From CAYQPF01 sp964419225 (GTDB lineage Bacteria > Cloacimonadota > Cloacimonadia > Cloacimonadales > CAYQPF01), in contig CAYQPF010000013.1 in the NCBI GenBank assembly GCA_964419225.1, positions 1 through 60,196 of the forward strand: a DNA stretch of 60,196 nt, read 5' to 3'. This document shows positions 50,539-60,168 of the stretch, in pieces. Each line of letters opens with the position of its first letter. Within the stretch, counting starts at the first letter, position 1. The notes below the pieces were generated by a model. The model searched no databases. It had not been told where the DNA came from and was given only the letters and a program-made list of their open reading frames with translations. The position numbers and the translations under genes were made by a program.

Positions 50539-51291
50539 TTAGTATCCAATGAAATCAAGTACAGCATTGATAAAAGTTAAAGGGTGAACCGGGCAGCCCG
50601 GGATATAAAGATCCACATGATGCTTATCCAAAAATTCCCGGTTGAGTGCCGGAGAATCTGCAAAAACTCCTCCACTGATAGCACAGGCTCCGGTTAAGAT
50701 AAGAAGTTTGGGATGCGGAGTACAATTCCAGGCATCTTTTAATGCATCAGACATATTCTGCGAGATAGGCCCGGTGATGACTATCCCGTCTGAATGCTTG
50801 GGTGATGCCACAAATTCGATACCAAAACGGCTCATATCGAAATTGATATTAGAACATGCATTGAGTTCCATCTCACAGCCATTACAACCGGCAGCACTTA
50901 CCTGCCTGAGTTTGAGCGATCTGTGAAATACCTTGTGAACTTCCTTTTTGATCTGAATTGCTTTTCTGTAGAATTCTTCAGTCGTCATTCCGGGTGTTAA
51001 GATCAAATCTTCGCGACGGGTGGTACCAGTTTTATAGAAATTGGTCAGTTCGATTCTATTTTCAGCACAGACTTCAGCACATTCTCCACAGAAAATGCAC
51101 TTACCCAGATCCAGATTCAAGGTGTCTTTGTCGATAGCTCCGGTCGGACATTGGCTCGCACAGTTCATCTCAGCACACCCATAACAGGAGACTACAGGAT
51201 AACCTCTATGCAAAGCCGAAACAGTTGCTTTTCTAATATCAGGAATAAATTTACTCCCGAACTTCAATTTCATTCTCGCTAAACTTATCAT
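50539..51291 (-). CDS. Ehr complex small subunit: ferredoxin-like domain fused to a NuoB/HyfI-type domain
   Basis: 250 residues. N-terminal 2x[4Fe-4S] domain (CYGCAEMNCASQCPTGAI and CIFCGECAEVC, HycF/HyfH-like) joined to a NuoB-type small subunit with cluster ligands AAGCNGCEMEL, TGACAISGG and PGCPVHP. In separate-subunit relatives HyfH and HyfI do these jobs. All cysteines for the proximal cluster are retained, so electrons could still reach the large subunit. I start at MISLARMKLKF (51291), because AGGTGAAG precedes it within the end of the large-subunit gene; nine residues longer is possible. Last gene of the operon. Confidence 0.9.
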   Translation of the reverse strand: MISLARMKLKFGSKFIPDIRKATVSALHRGYPVVSCYGCAEMNCASQCPTGAIDKDTLNLDLGKCIFCGECAEVCAENRIELTNFYKTGTTRREDLILTPGMTTEEFYRKAIQIKKEVHKVFHRSLKLRQVSAAGCNGCEMELNACSNINFDMSRFGIEFVASPKHSDGIVITGPISQNMSDALKDAWNCTPHPKLLILTGACAISGGVFADSPALNREFLDKHHVDLYIPGCPVHPLTFINAVLDFIGY

Positions 51292-51299
51292 CTCTTCAC

Positions 51300-52787
51300 C
51301 TATAAATCGTAACCGCAATATGAAAGATTAAAACTCTTGTTACAAAGCGGAAAATCTGAGATCTGATTATTTCTGACCGCCAACGCCAAACCAAACCAGT
51401 TATTGAACGATGGGTCTTTTATCTTGTATTTTATGATGCTGCCGGTTGCATCTGTCAGGGCTACATGGACAATTTCACCTCTCCATCCTTCCACCAGAGA
51501 AAGCCCTATTGCTTCTGCTGCCAGCTTATCTACAGGCACTAAAGGATGTTTGACTGTGTCAAATCTGTTCAAGTGCTCTAAAATAAAGTGGATCGACTGC
51601 TGGATCTCAAAGAATCTCTGATAGGCTCTGGCCATAACATCACCGGTTTCCATAACAATCGAATACATATGAGACTGCTTGTAGAAACCGAAAGGATGAT
51701 CTGACCGGCAATCGAGTTTGACGCTGGAAGCTCTCGCAGCAGGTCCTGTGAGTCCAATGCTCCTGGCTTCTTCTTCTGTGACAATCCCTGTTTGCTCAAA
51801 TCTGGCAATCACCGAGGAATTAGAGAACATTGTATCACACAAAAAGGAGACAGCAGCTATTACTTCCTGCAGAGTAGCACGGAGTTTTTCAATTAACTCA
51901 GGAGTATAATAGTGTTTCATACCCCCGGGAATGATCAGATTTCTGCCGAATCTGTTTCCGCATAATTCCAGTAAATGATTGATGATGGCTGTACGATAAT
52001 GTCCCAAATAAGAGCAGGGTGTAATGTAGGCCACATCATTAGCCAGTGCTGCCAGATCGGCAATATGCAGAGCAACTCTTTCCAGTTCGAGTGCAATTGC
52101 TCTGGTGAAATCAGCCTGATGGTCAATCGTTACTCCCGCCAATGTTTCGAGTGTATGGGCATAAGCCAGTCCATGCCCGATAACTGTATCACCTGCAATG
52201 GATTCAGCAATATGCATATGTCTGGAGGTTTGTTTCTCGCCAACCAGGAGTTTTTCCACACCTCTGTGTTGATACCCCAGTTTTATTTCCAGATGAATGA
52301 CTTTTTCGCCATCACAAATAAAACGAAAGTGCCCTGGTTCTATAATTCCTGCATGGATGGGGCCTACGGCTATTTCGTGAAGTTCTTCACTGTCGAGGCC
52401 AAAATAATTATAATCATCTACATGTCCGGATTCTGTATAATAAGGATAGCGGACCGGTTTAAGCCAGGGATGATTAAGTGGATTGATCTTATATTCTTCA
52501 AACAATTCTCTTTCAAAAAGATGAAATTGGGGATAATCAACAGTCAAAGACTCGTAAGAATCGCCTTTTTGCATAAATACGGAGGTGATGTGAACCGTGG
52601 AAAACTGGTCATCAGCTAAAAAACAGAATACCTGAATCTCCTTTTCGACTTCATGACCGAAAAAGGAAATAACTCTGTAACCCTTACTCATCTTATTGAG
52701 GATCTCGGTTCTGAAGCTGTCTTTGGCCAAAACGGGGATATCGTTTATTTTACATGATTCCTGATTGGTGATTATCATAAATTTCAT
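51300..52787 (-). CDS. Ehr complex large subunit (NuoCD/HyfG-type) lacking the [NiFe] cysteine ligands
   Basis: 495 residues joining a NuoC-like N-terminus (~1-115) to a NuoD/hydrogenase-large-subunit domain (HEIAVGPIHAGIIEPGHFRF, GYQHRGVEKLL). At the place of the L1 motif (ERVCGICG in hydrogenases) it has AESIAGDTVIGHG (residues ~194-206), with no cysteine, and near the C-terminus only SYCGYDL instead of DPCxxC. The [NiFe] site therefore cannot form. This is the hallmark of energy-converting hydrogenase-related (Ehr) complexes, whose electron donor or acceptor is not settled. GAGGT precedes the start. Confidence 0.92.
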   Translation of the reverse strand: MKFMIITNQESCKINDIPVLAKDSFRTEILNKMSKGYRVISFFGHEVEKEIQVFCFLADDQFSTVHITSVFMQKGDSYESLTVDYPQFHLFERELFEEYKINPLNHPWLKPVRYPYYTESGHVDDYNYFGLDSEELHEIAVGPIHAGIIEPGHFRFICDGEKVIHLEIKLGYQHRGVEKLLVGEKQTSRHMHIAESIAGDTVIGHGLAYAHTLETLAGVTIDHQADFTRAIALELERVALHIADLAALANDVAYITPCSYLGHYRTAIINHLLELCGNRFGRNLIIPGGMKHYYTPELIEKLRATLQEVIAAVSFLCDTMFSNSSVIARFEQTGIVTEEEARSIGLTGPAARASSVKLDCRSDHPFGFYKQSHMYSIVMETGDVMARAYQRFFEIQQSIHFILEHLNRFDTVKHPLVPVDKLAAEAIGLSLVEGWRGEIVHVALTDATGSIIKYKIKDPSFNNWFGLALAVRNNQISDFPLCNKSFNLSYCGYDL

Positions 52788-52795
52788 TAGTTACC

Positions 52796-54274
52796 TCAAG
52801 TGAAATTGGCACATAATTCGATTAGGTTACTGAGAAAATCCGGATAAAATAATCCGCTTAAGAATAAGAGGGTAAGAAACAGTGCCGGTGTCAGCACCGA
52901 GAATAGCTCAGATTTAAAAGGTTTTCTTTGTAGAGGGTCTTCTCCCCAGAGCATTCTGAAGACATGTTTTCCCATACCTGCAAATATAGCCAATAATAAG
53001 AGTAGTAAAGCAATCGTCAGAATATAATGTCCCTGAGCAAGTAGAGCTTTCACAATTAGAAATTCACTCAGGAAAATGGGGAAGGGGGGCAGACCAATCA
53101 AACTTAAAAAACAAGCCAGCCATAAAAATCCGTTCCAGGGACTTGCTTTGAACAAACCCTTTACCTCTGACATGCTTTTTGTTCCATAGACTTTAATAAT
53201 ATTTCCGGCAGTTAAGAAGAATGCTGATTTTGTCAGAGAATGCGAGATAATATGAAGATAGGCTGCAATAGTACCCAGTCCTCCTGTAGCCAAACCGATA
53301 CAGATCAAACCCATATTTTCTACTGATGAATATGCCAGCATTCTCTTGTAATTCTTGACTTTAAACATATAGATTGCACAAACTATGATAGACATCATTC
53401 CCATGATGTAGAGTAAGTTGTTCACCAAATGAGCAAATCCGGCTAAATACATGATTTTATTAACTCTGATAATGCCCAGCAGAGCAATATTCAATAAAGC
53501 ACCGGAGAACATCGCAGATACCGGAGACGGAGATTCTGAATGAGCATCCGGCAGCCAGGTGTGGACAGGAGCTAAACCTGTTTTGGTGCCGAGGCCGATC
53601 AAAATAAAAATATAGGAAATTTTCAGCCAGAAGGGATGAATACTCCCGGGGTTATGTGCCAGATTGCTGTATAATTGCTTGAAAAAAAGGGTATTGGTCG
53701 GTCCTAAACCTACCGAGAGAAGAATAATTCCCATAAAAGCCAGAGCAATACCTATGGAACAAATAAACAAATATTTCCAGGCAGCTTCCAAAGAATATTT
53801 ACTCTTGTCATAAATGATCAAAAAGGCAGAAGACAGTGTACTCAACTCCAGAAAAACCCAAAGCAATGCCAAATGAGCACTCATCAGCATAGCCGCCATT
53901 GAGAAAATAAAACTCAGAAAACTGAGGGTGTAAAGATTCTTTCGTTTGATATCCGCATCAGAATGCTGGAAGAAATACCTGTGATACAGGGCTATTCCCA
54001 GGTAGAGAATATTGGTAGTCAGAATAATGAATACATTGGGAGGATCAAAAAAGAAATATTCCTTAAAAAAGTACGATCTCTGCATCAGAGGATTAGTCGT
54101 AATTTGCTGTAAAAGAGAGCTGTGACTGGAGAATAACTCCAGAAAACCGCTGATTGTTACAACTGTCATACCCAAAGCATGAATCAGCAGAACACTGGCA
54201 TGAATCTTCCCTGATTTATTCAGAAGCGTATAAATTGCTAAAAACATTGTTAAAACAAAAAATAATTCAATCAT
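52796..54274 (-). CDS. Ehr complex antiporter-like subunit (HyfF/NuoN type)
   Basis: 492 residues, about fourteen membrane helices, antiporter-like. Conserved elements are AWKYLFICSIGIALAFMGI, GTKTGLAPVHTWLPDAHSESPSPVSAMFSGALLN with the proton-path Lys and His, RMLAYSSVENMG and HSLTKSAFFLTAGNI. It would translocate protons or sodium when the peripheral arm passes electrons. It ends 8 nt before the large subunit starts and begins 1 nt after the HyfE-type gene. AAGGA precedes the ATG. Confidence 0.92.
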   Translation of the reverse strand: MIELFFVLTMFLAIYTLLNKSGKIHASVLLIHALGMTVVTISGFLELFSSHSSLLQQITTNPLMQRSYFFKEYFFFDPPNVFIILTTNILYLGIALYHRYFFQHSDADIKRKNLYTLSFLSFIFSMAAMLMSAHLALLWVFLELSTLSSAFLIIYDKSKYSLEAAWKYLFICSIGIALAFMGIILLSVGLGPTNTLFFKQLYSNLAHNPGSIHPFWLKISYIFILIGLGTKTGLAPVHTWLPDAHSESPSPVSAMFSGALLNIALLGIIRVNKIMYLAGFAHLVNNLLYIMGMMSIIVCAIYMFKVKNYKRMLAYSSVENMGLICIGLATGGLGTIAAYLHIISHSLTKSAFFLTAGNIIKVYGTKSMSEVKGLFKASPWNGFLWLACFLSLIGLPPFPIFLSEFLIVKALLAQGHYILTIALLLLLLAIFAGMGKHVFRMLWGEDPLQRKPFKSELFSVLTPALFLTLLFLSGLFYPDFLSNLIELCANFT

Positions 54275-54275
54275 A

Positions 54276-54911
54276 TTAATCCTTCAAATTGGATAATTCA
54301 TCAATGTCAAAATCTTTAAGAGCCTTCCCCAACTGGTTGACAAAGATCCCCAGTAAAAGTACAGCCAGGAAGATATCCAGTAAAACTCCGGCACTCACCA
54401 GGAAAGGCATTTCTTTGGCCACGGCAAGTGAAAGTAAAAAGATCCCGTTCTCCAGCATCAAATAACCCATGACATGTGTAATAACTTTTTTGCGGGTCAG
54501 AATCAAAAACAAAGCTGTAAGAATCGTAGCCACAGATACACCGAAATAAAGTGTGTTGATCGAAGGACTGATCTTCTGGGTCTTATATGCCAGGAAAAAG
54601 CCGAACACTATAATAATACTGGTAATGATCAAAGAAAAGAAAGTCTTGATATCAGCAGACATTTCGCGGGTCAGATCATTCTTCCTAAGGAGATAATTCA
54701 AGATTATGGGGAAAGCCAGAGTCTTGAACCCCAGAGTTTCCACCGTGATAAAGATAATGGTCAGAATATCCATATGAGCAGCATTGGACATAACAAGCAA
54801 AAACAGAATGAAGCCTTGCAGAGCAAGGATGGTGACATATTTATCCAGCCGCCCGGTTAAAGATGCCAGTAAAAGTGTGAAGCTGAAGAATAGAATTAAA
54901 AGGTTGGACAT
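54276..54911 (-). CDS. Ehr complex small membrane subunit (HyfE/NuoK type)
   Basis: 211 residues with six or seven membrane helices, HyfE-like (VETLGFKTLAFPIILNYLLRKNDLTREMSADIKTF and HVMGYLMLENGIFLL, the NuoK-like part with a conserved Glu). A short charged tail KDFDIDELSNLKD ends it. It starts at the stop of the HyfC-type gene (54911). GGAGG with a longish 9-nt spacer precedes the ATG. Confidence 0.88.
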   Translation of the reverse strand: MSNLLILFFSFTLLLASLTGRLDKYVTILALQGFILFLLVMSNAAHMDILTIIFITVETLGFKTLAFPIILNYLLRKNDLTREMSADIKTFFSLIITSIIIVFGFFLAYKTQKISPSINTLYFGVSVATILTALFLILTRKKVITHVMGYLMLENGIFLLSLAVAKEMPFLVSAGVLLDIFLAVLLLGIFVNQLGKALKDFDIDELSNLKD

Positions 54912-55837
54912 CAGTTAAATCCTCCGCTTAAGAATAAGAAGATCAATGAGAAAATGATCATGGCCAGAGATATCATTAAAAAGAGGAATTGTGGTATATG
55001 CGGGATTCTGAATCTGGCCATAACGCTTTCCACCGTTGCGATCAGGAAGGAGATAACCACTAATAAAACCAAATATAAAAACAGGAACAGAGGAAGGACT
55101 AAATGATAGGGTAGGATCAGATTGATGATCAGCGATGCGAAGATCAACATCTTTAACCCGTTTGTGTAAAGGAAAAAGGCCAGATCCGGACCGCTGTTGT
55201 CCAGAATCATCACTTCATGGATCATGGTGAGTTCCAGATGCGTCTTGGGATCATCGACCGGAATTCTGCAAGCCTCAGTCAACAACATAAAGAAAAGAAC
55301 GCAGATTGTTAGAATCTTCACCAGAACAAAGATAGCATTGTTGTTGTTCAATACGACCATGAACTCGGAAAAAGTTAAAACCTGATTACTGAGTAACAAG
55401 ACTGAACCTAAGATGATGAAAATAGATGGTTCGACCAGAATCGAGAGTAGGCCTTCTCTGTTGGCTCCCATGCCTTCAAAACCGGAACCTGTATCTAAAG
55501 CAGAAATAATAGAGAAAAATCTGCCCAAAGCCAGCATATAACAGAATAAGACAAAGTTTGCCGGGAAGGAGATCACGGAAACGGCCTGGGTTATAGGAAT
55601 CAGCAACGAAGCAAACAGAACAGAAGCTGTTATTACTGTAGAACTGATCTGGAAAACAAAGCTTGTGACCCGGCTGACAACCTCTCCCTTTTGCAGATAC
55701 TTGTAGAAATCATAGTAACCCTGGAAAATAGAGGCACCTTTCTTACCTGTCCAGAAAGACTTGAACCTGCTGATCATGCCATTTAACAACAGAGGTAAAA
55801 ACAAAATTATCAGTATATTAATTCCAATCTGTGTCAT
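54911..55837 (-). CDS. Ehr complex NuoH-type membrane subunit (HyfC/HycD)
   Basis: 308 residues, about eight membrane helices. It is the NuoH/HyfC subunit that docks the peripheral arm: segments QGYYDFYKYLQKGEVVSR, GSGFEGMGANREGLLSILVEP, ACRIPVDDPKTHLELTMIHEVMILDNSGPDLAF, and ESVMARFRIPHIPQFL are diagnostic. The acidic chain in the fourth segment links the electron site to the membrane. It is 1 nt after the large antiporter-like gene. AGGTT precedes the ATG. Confidence 0.93.
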   Translation of the reverse strand: MTQIGINILIILFLPLLLNGMISRFKSFWTGKKGASIFQGYYDFYKYLQKGEVVSRVTSFVFQISSTVITASVLFASLLIPITQAVSVISFPANFVLFCYMLALGRFFSIISALDTGSGFEGMGANREGLLSILVEPSIFIILGSVLLLSNQVLTFSEFMVVLNNNNAIFVLVKILTICVLFFMLLTEACRIPVDDPKTHLELTMIHEVMILDNSGPDLAFFLYTNGLKMLIFASLIINLILPYHLVLPLFLFLYLVLLVVISFLIATVESVMARFRIPHIPQFLFLMISLAMIIFSLIFLFLSGGFN

Positions 55838-55838
55838 A

Positions 55839-57812
55839 CTAACCTGATATTAAAACATAAACTAACATTATTAACAAAAACAGTAAACCATATAATAAAT
55901 AATTTTGGGTGTTCCCGCTTTGGATTCCCGAAAGGAAATTGAGTGGTTTGCGGAAAAAGACCCAGATGTAATAACCAATACTCTTTTCCAGTTTGTCATC
56001 ATATAAAATACTCACCCTTTCTTTGAGGGGGAATAGTTTTTTAATTCTGAAAGCTGCATTTGTTTTCTTAAAAATAGGTGTAAATAAACTGTAGAAATTA
56101 TCACTGTAGGAACTGCCGGTATATTGCATTTTCTCAGTACCTCTCTGGAATCCGCAGTCCCAGGTTTTGCTGGTGGTGTTTACTTTCCCGGTCAATAATC
56201 GTTTCTTCAACCAGTAGATCAGAATTACAAAGATAAAAAAGAAGGAAAAACACCAGGCTACCTGCCGGATAATGGTCAGGATATCTAATCTTTGATAAAG
56301 AGAATTTAAATCTATATTGCCGTTAATATGGCCGAGAATTGATAAGATGTCTGCAGAAAAAGGAACAGTCAGGATCATCAACGTTGCAATAATGATTAGC
56401 GGTACAATTTTTCCGTCAGTTCTTTCTTCTTTTTTTTCAGGATAAGGAGAGCGGGGAGTACCTAAAAAGGCGATTCCAAAGAATCTGGTAAAGGCAACCA
56501 AAGACATGACTCCCACCAAACTGAGGATCAGGATCAGCACTACATACATGGTGGAATATTCCGGATTTTGGGAGTTCAGTCCGTTAAATGAAGCTAAAAA
56601 TAAGATAAACTCACTCAGAAAACCATTCAAAGGGGGAAGAGCTGTAATACCCAAACAGGCAATCAAAGCGAGAATTCCTGTTTTGGGAAGGTATTTGACC
56701 AGCCCGCCCAGTCTGTCTATATTCTTTTCATGGCATAGCTGATAGACATTGCCTGAACAATAAAATAAGAGAGACTTGTATAGAGCGTGATTCATGATAT
56801 GTAAAAAGGTGCCGCAATAAGCTAAATATGTAACCAGAGGTTGATTAAGTGCTTTACCCAATATGGCAGTACCGATACCCAAACCAATTATCCCTATGTT
56901 TTCTACACTGGAGTAGGCTAAAATCCTTTTTATATCCTTTTGGACTATCGCAAAGATAATCCCGTAAAGTGCTGTAACACCTGCTATACTAATAATGAAA
57001 AAGGCCATGCCCATTGATTTTATTTGAAAAACATCCAAACTTCTTAATATGCCGTATATACCTATTTTCAGCATTACTCCGGACATAATCCCTGATATAT
57101 TTGCCGGTGCAGCTGGATGTGCTTTGATCAGCCAGGAATGGAAAGGAAAGAAACCTGCCTTTATGGAAAAGCCCAGGAATAACAAAAGAAATACCAGATC
57201 TCCCTGATGCCGGAACAAAACACCTTGTCCAATTTCCTGAAAGCTGTAAGAACCACCGCTGAGATTACCACCGATAATGAAACCTGCCAGTAAAAACAGG
57301 AAACTTACATGCATCCAGATAAAATACTCCAGCCCTGCTGCCATCACTTCCTTTTTTTCATGTTCAAAAATAACCAGGATCAAAGAAGATAAGGACATTA
57401 ACTCCCAGACAAACAGAAAATAAAAAGCATGCTGAACTAAAACTACCATATTCATGCTAAGAATGAAGAACGGATAGACAAAGCCAAAAACCCTCAATTC
57501 ACCTTTCTTGTCTGTATATGCTTTCAAATAGCCTCTTGCATAGAAAAAGCCCAGGGTTCCCATAATAGAGATTAATAAAGTAAAAAATGCAGCCAGTGGA
57601 TCAAGAACTAAACTTGCCTCGCCGAACCAACTGTTGAAGTGAAAATAAAGTTCGAGAGTTTCTCCTGCCAGCAATACCTTTCCTGCTGTGATCAAACATC
57701 CGGAAAGATAAACAGGAAAGCCGACTGAAAGTATAAAATTACGCATTTTAGAGGGAAGAATAAGGGTGAGGATACTGCAGATAAATAAGATCAGGAAAGC
57801 CCAGGTTAACAT
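55839..57812 (-). CDS. Ehr complex large antiporter-like subunit (HyfB/NuoL type)
   Basis: 657 residues with about sixteen membrane helices, the NuoL/HyfB type. Core signatures: GFSIKAGFFPFHSWLIKAHPAAPANISGIMSG, RILAYSSVENIGIIGLGIG, HIMNHALYKSLLFYCSGNV and ALPPLNGFLSEF. The ion-path Lys and His residues are present. A C-terminal amphipathic helix region (~540-600) with LFTPIFKKTNAAFRIKKLF precedes the last membrane helix. The ATG overlaps the regulator stop (TAATG), so the whole operon 58501-50539 is led by the regulator. Confidence 0.93.
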   Translation of the reverse strand: MLTWAFLILFICSILTLILPSKMRNFILSVGFPVYLSGCLITAGKVLLAGETLELYFHFNSWFGEASLVLDPLAAFFTLLISIMGTLGFFYARGYLKAYTDKKGELRVFGFVYPFFILSMNMVVLVQHAFYFLFVWELMSLSSLILVIFEHEKKEVMAAGLEYFIWMHVSFLFLLAGFIIGGNLSGGSYSFQEIGQGVLFRHQGDLVFLLLFLGFSIKAGFFPFHSWLIKAHPAAPANISGIMSGVMLKIGIYGILRSLDVFQIKSMGMAFFIISIAGVTALYGIIFAIVQKDIKRILAYSSVENIGIIGLGIGTAILGKALNQPLVTYLAYCGTFLHIMNHALYKSLLFYCSGNVYQLCHEKNIDRLGGLVKYLPKTGILALIACLGITALPPLNGFLSEFILFLASFNGLNSQNPEYSTMYVVLILILSLVGVMSLVAFTRFFGIAFLGTPRSPYPEKKEERTDGKIVPLIIIATLMILTVPFSADILSILGHINGNIDLNSLYQRLDILTIIRQVAWCFSFFFIFVILIYWLKKRLLTGKVNTTSKTWDCGFQRGTEKMQYTGSSYSDNFYSLFTPIFKKTNAAFRIKKLFPLKERVSILYDDKLEKSIGYYIWVFFRKPLNFLSGIQSGNTQNYLLYGLLFLLIMLVYVLISG

Positions 57813-58501
57813 TAAATGTTACCCTCCTGCCTTTCTTCCCAAATCTTTTCCTGTTTCTCTATGAAATCAAGGATCTTTACAGCTTCTGATTTTTTGGCTA
57901 ATAAATGCCTGAAAGAATCCTGAGAACATAACAAAGATAACTTGGACAGAATCTCCAAATGTCTCTTAGGATTGGAACTGACTATAATAAAAAGAGTATT
58001 CAGCGGAAGACCATCTGCTGCAGAACAGGGCAGAGGGTTTTTTAAAAATATTGTATAAATACATTCGTTGGAAACAGATGAAATCAATGGACTGCGGGGA
58101 TGCGGAAATGCTATGCCATGCCCGACTGCTGTCGGCATTATTTCTTCCCGTTCCATCAGAGTAGATAAAAACCATTCTTCGTCCAAGCCTTCCGGCAATT
58201 GGATTTTGGTAAGTGTGTGCCTGAAAATTGCCTGGAGATCAGTTCCTTCAATTTCATAATAGAAGCCTCCGGTCATGAGCAATTCTTTCAGTACTACCGG
58301 TTTTTGCGTCATTCTCAGCAGTAATATTTTCTCGGTTACAGGATAATTGTTGCGTAAGATCCATTCATTGATTTCAGCTTCATTGAATCTATATTGTTTA
58401 TTGATTTGATAATAAGGAATTTTCTGCTCTTTGATCCACTGATTCACAGTTTTTTCGGGTACATTCAATATCTCGCAGATATCACTTATCTTCAAGTTCA
58501 T
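57812..58501 (-). CDS. HTH (excisionase-type) plus PTS EIIA (PtsN-like) regulator, leader of the Ehr operon
   Basis: 229 residues. N-terminal helix-turn-helix of the excisionase/MerR-type (~1-50, KISDICEILNVPEKTVNQWIKEQKIPYYQI ... FNEAEINEWI), then an EIIA-Ntr-type domain (~70-220) with the phosphorylatable His in GHGIAFPHPRSP and a following LFIIVSSNPKRHLEILSKLS. In such proteins a PTS-type phosphate signal alters DNA binding. No other PTS gene is nearby. I use ATG 58501, with AAGGAG in front; a start 18 codons earlier lacks one. Its stop overlaps the HyfB-type ATG. By position it may regulate this complex. Confidence 0.87.
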   Translation of the reverse strand: MNLKISDICEILNVPEKTVNQWIKEQKIPYYQINKQYRFNEAEINEWILRNNYPVTEKILLLRMTQKPVVLKELLMTGGFYYEIEGTDLQAIFRHTLTKIQLPEGLDEEWFLSTLMEREEIMPTAVGHGIAFPHPRSPLISSVSNECIYTIFLKNPLPCSAADGLPLNTLFIIVSSNPKRHLEILSKLSLLCSQDSFRHLLAKKSEAVKILDFIEKQEKIWEERQEGNI

Positions 58502-58749
58502 ATCACACTCCTTAAAAAAGTCCTTCCATAATATAAAAAATGGGGTAAAAGTCAAGCATTAAGTGGAAAAGTGTTCTTATTATTGATTTATCCCCGGAAT
58601 TATCAGGTGAATCTGCCGAAGGAATTATTTCTCTTGGATAGATCCGTAAAACAAATTTTACTTTCAGACATTTACACTACTTATATTCTTGTTTCTAAAT
58701 GGTCTGGAGGTTATTTGTAAGAACAATTCAGAAAATATATTGACATTAA

Positions 58750-58778
58750 TTGCTTTTTTTTAAAGAGTTCCTTTATAA
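58750..58778 (+). promoter_or_regulatory. Possible promoter of gdhA
   Basis: TTGCTT (58750-58755), 17-bp spacer, TTATAA (58773-58778), about 59 bp before the gdhA start. A TTGACA just upstream (58740-58745) has no good -10. Weak evidence only. Confidence 0.35.
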
Positions 58779-58836
58779 GATGGAAATAAATAATGTGTAA
58801 TAAACACTAAAAAAAAATGTGTGGAGGTATTCACTT

Positions 58837-60168
58837 ATGAGTATGAAAGAATTCTTGCAACGAATCGAAGCAAAGAATCCTGGACAACCTGAATTCATGC
58901 AGGCTGTGACAGAAGTTGTCGAATCTTTATGGGCTGTTTACGATGCTAATCCCCGTTACAAAGCTGCCAACATTCTTGAAAGAATGATTGAACCTGAAAG
59001 AACCATTATTTTCAGAGTTCCATGGGTAGATGACAATGGTGTTGTACAAGTAAATCGTGGTTTCCGTGTTGAATTCAACAGCGCTATCGGACCTTACAAA
59101 GGTGGATTGCGTTTCCATCCAAGTGTAAACCTTAGTATATTAAAATTCTTAGGTTTTGAACAGATTCTTAAAAACAGCTTAACCACTCTTCCTATGGGCG
59201 GTGGTAAAGGTGGTTGTGACTTCGATCCTAAAGGTAAAACAGACGGCGAAGTTATGCGTTTCTGCCAATCCTTTATGATGGAATTATTCCGCCATATCGG
59301 CCCTGATACTGACGTTCCAGCTGGTGACATCGGTGTTGGTGGAAGAGAAATCGGTTTCATGTTCGGTATGTATAAGAAGATTAGAAATGAATTTACAGGC
59401 GTATTAACCGGTAAAGGTATTGAATGGGGCGGAAGCTTAATCAGACCTGAAGCTACAGGTTATGGCTGTGTTTATTTTGCTGACGAAATGTTAAAGACCA
59501 GAGGACAATCTTTCGCAGGTAAGAAAGTTGTTGTTTCCGGTTCAGGTAACGTTTCCCAATATGCAATCCAGAAAGTTAACCAACTTGGTGGTATTGCAGT
59601 TACTGCTTCTGATTCCAGCGGTTATGTTTATGATCCAGACGGTATCAAAGGCGAGAAATGGGATTTCTTAATGGAACTTAAGAACGTTAAACGTGGCAGA
59701 ATCAAAGAATATGCTGATAAATTCGGCGTAAAATTTGTTGAAGGCAAGACTCCATGGGAAGTTGCTTGTGATGTTGCTCTTCCTTGTGCTACTCAGAACG
59801 AACTTAATGAAGAAGATGCAAAAACACTCGTTAAAAACGGTTGTATTTGTGTTTCCGAAGGTGCAAATATGCCTACCACTCCTGGTGGCGTAGAAGTATT
59901 CCTTGCTGCTAAGATCCTCTACGGACCTGGCAAAGCTGCCAACGCTGGTGGTGTTGCTACTTCTGGTCTTGAAATGAGCCAGAACAGCCTCAGACTGTCA
60001 TGGTCAAGAGAAGAAGTTGATGCAAGACTCAAAGGCATCATGATCAATATTCACGAACAATGCGTTAAATACGGAAAAGACGGCGACTTCGTTAACTATG
60101 TTAACGGTGCTAACATTGCCGGATTTATCAAAGTTGCTAATGCCATGCTTGCGTTTGGTGTTATTTAA
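58837..60168 (+). CDS. gdhA: NADP-specific glutamate dehydrogenase
   Basis: 443 residues, hexameric GDH type, normal length. Signatures: the glutamate-binding FNSAIGPYKGGLRFHPSV, the catalytic lysine in LPMGGGKGGCDFDP, GDIGVGGREIGFMFG, the Rossmann GSGNVSQYAIQKVNQLGG and NAGGVATSGLEMSQN. It interconverts 2-oxoglutarate, ammonia and glutamate, a central step in amino-acid-fermenting anaerobes. I place the start at MSMKEF (58837), with TGGAGGT 9 nt upstream; the MWRYSL extension is not supported. It is strongly codon-biased toward common triplets, like a highly expressed gene. Divergent from the EIIA-regulator with 335 bp between. Confidence 0.97.
   Translation: MSMKEFLQRIEAKNPGQPEFMQAVTEVVESLWAVYDANPRYKAANILERMIEPERTIIFRVPWVDDNGVVQVNRGFRVEFNSAIGPYKGGLRFHPSVNLSILKFLGFEQILKNSLTTLPMGGGKGGCDFDPKGKTDGEVMRFCQSFMMELFRHIGPDTDVPAGDIGVGGREIGFMFGMYKKIRNEFTGVLTGKGIEWGGSLIRPEATGYGCVYFADEMLKTRGQSFAGKKVVVSGSGNVSQYAIQKVNQLGGIAVTASDSSGYVYDPDGIKGEKWDFLMELKNVKRGRIKEYADKFGVKFVEGKTPWEVACDVALPCATQNELNEEDAKTLVKNGCICVSEGANMPTTPGGVEVFLAAKILYGPGKAANAGGVATSGLEMSQNSLRLSWSREEVDARLKGIMINIHEQCVKYGKDGDFVNYVNGANIAGFIKVANAMLAFGVI

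Noticed and set aside
51300..52787. A functional [NiFe] hydrogenase large subunit
   Set aside because: Both metal-binding cysteine pairs are missing, although the fold matches.
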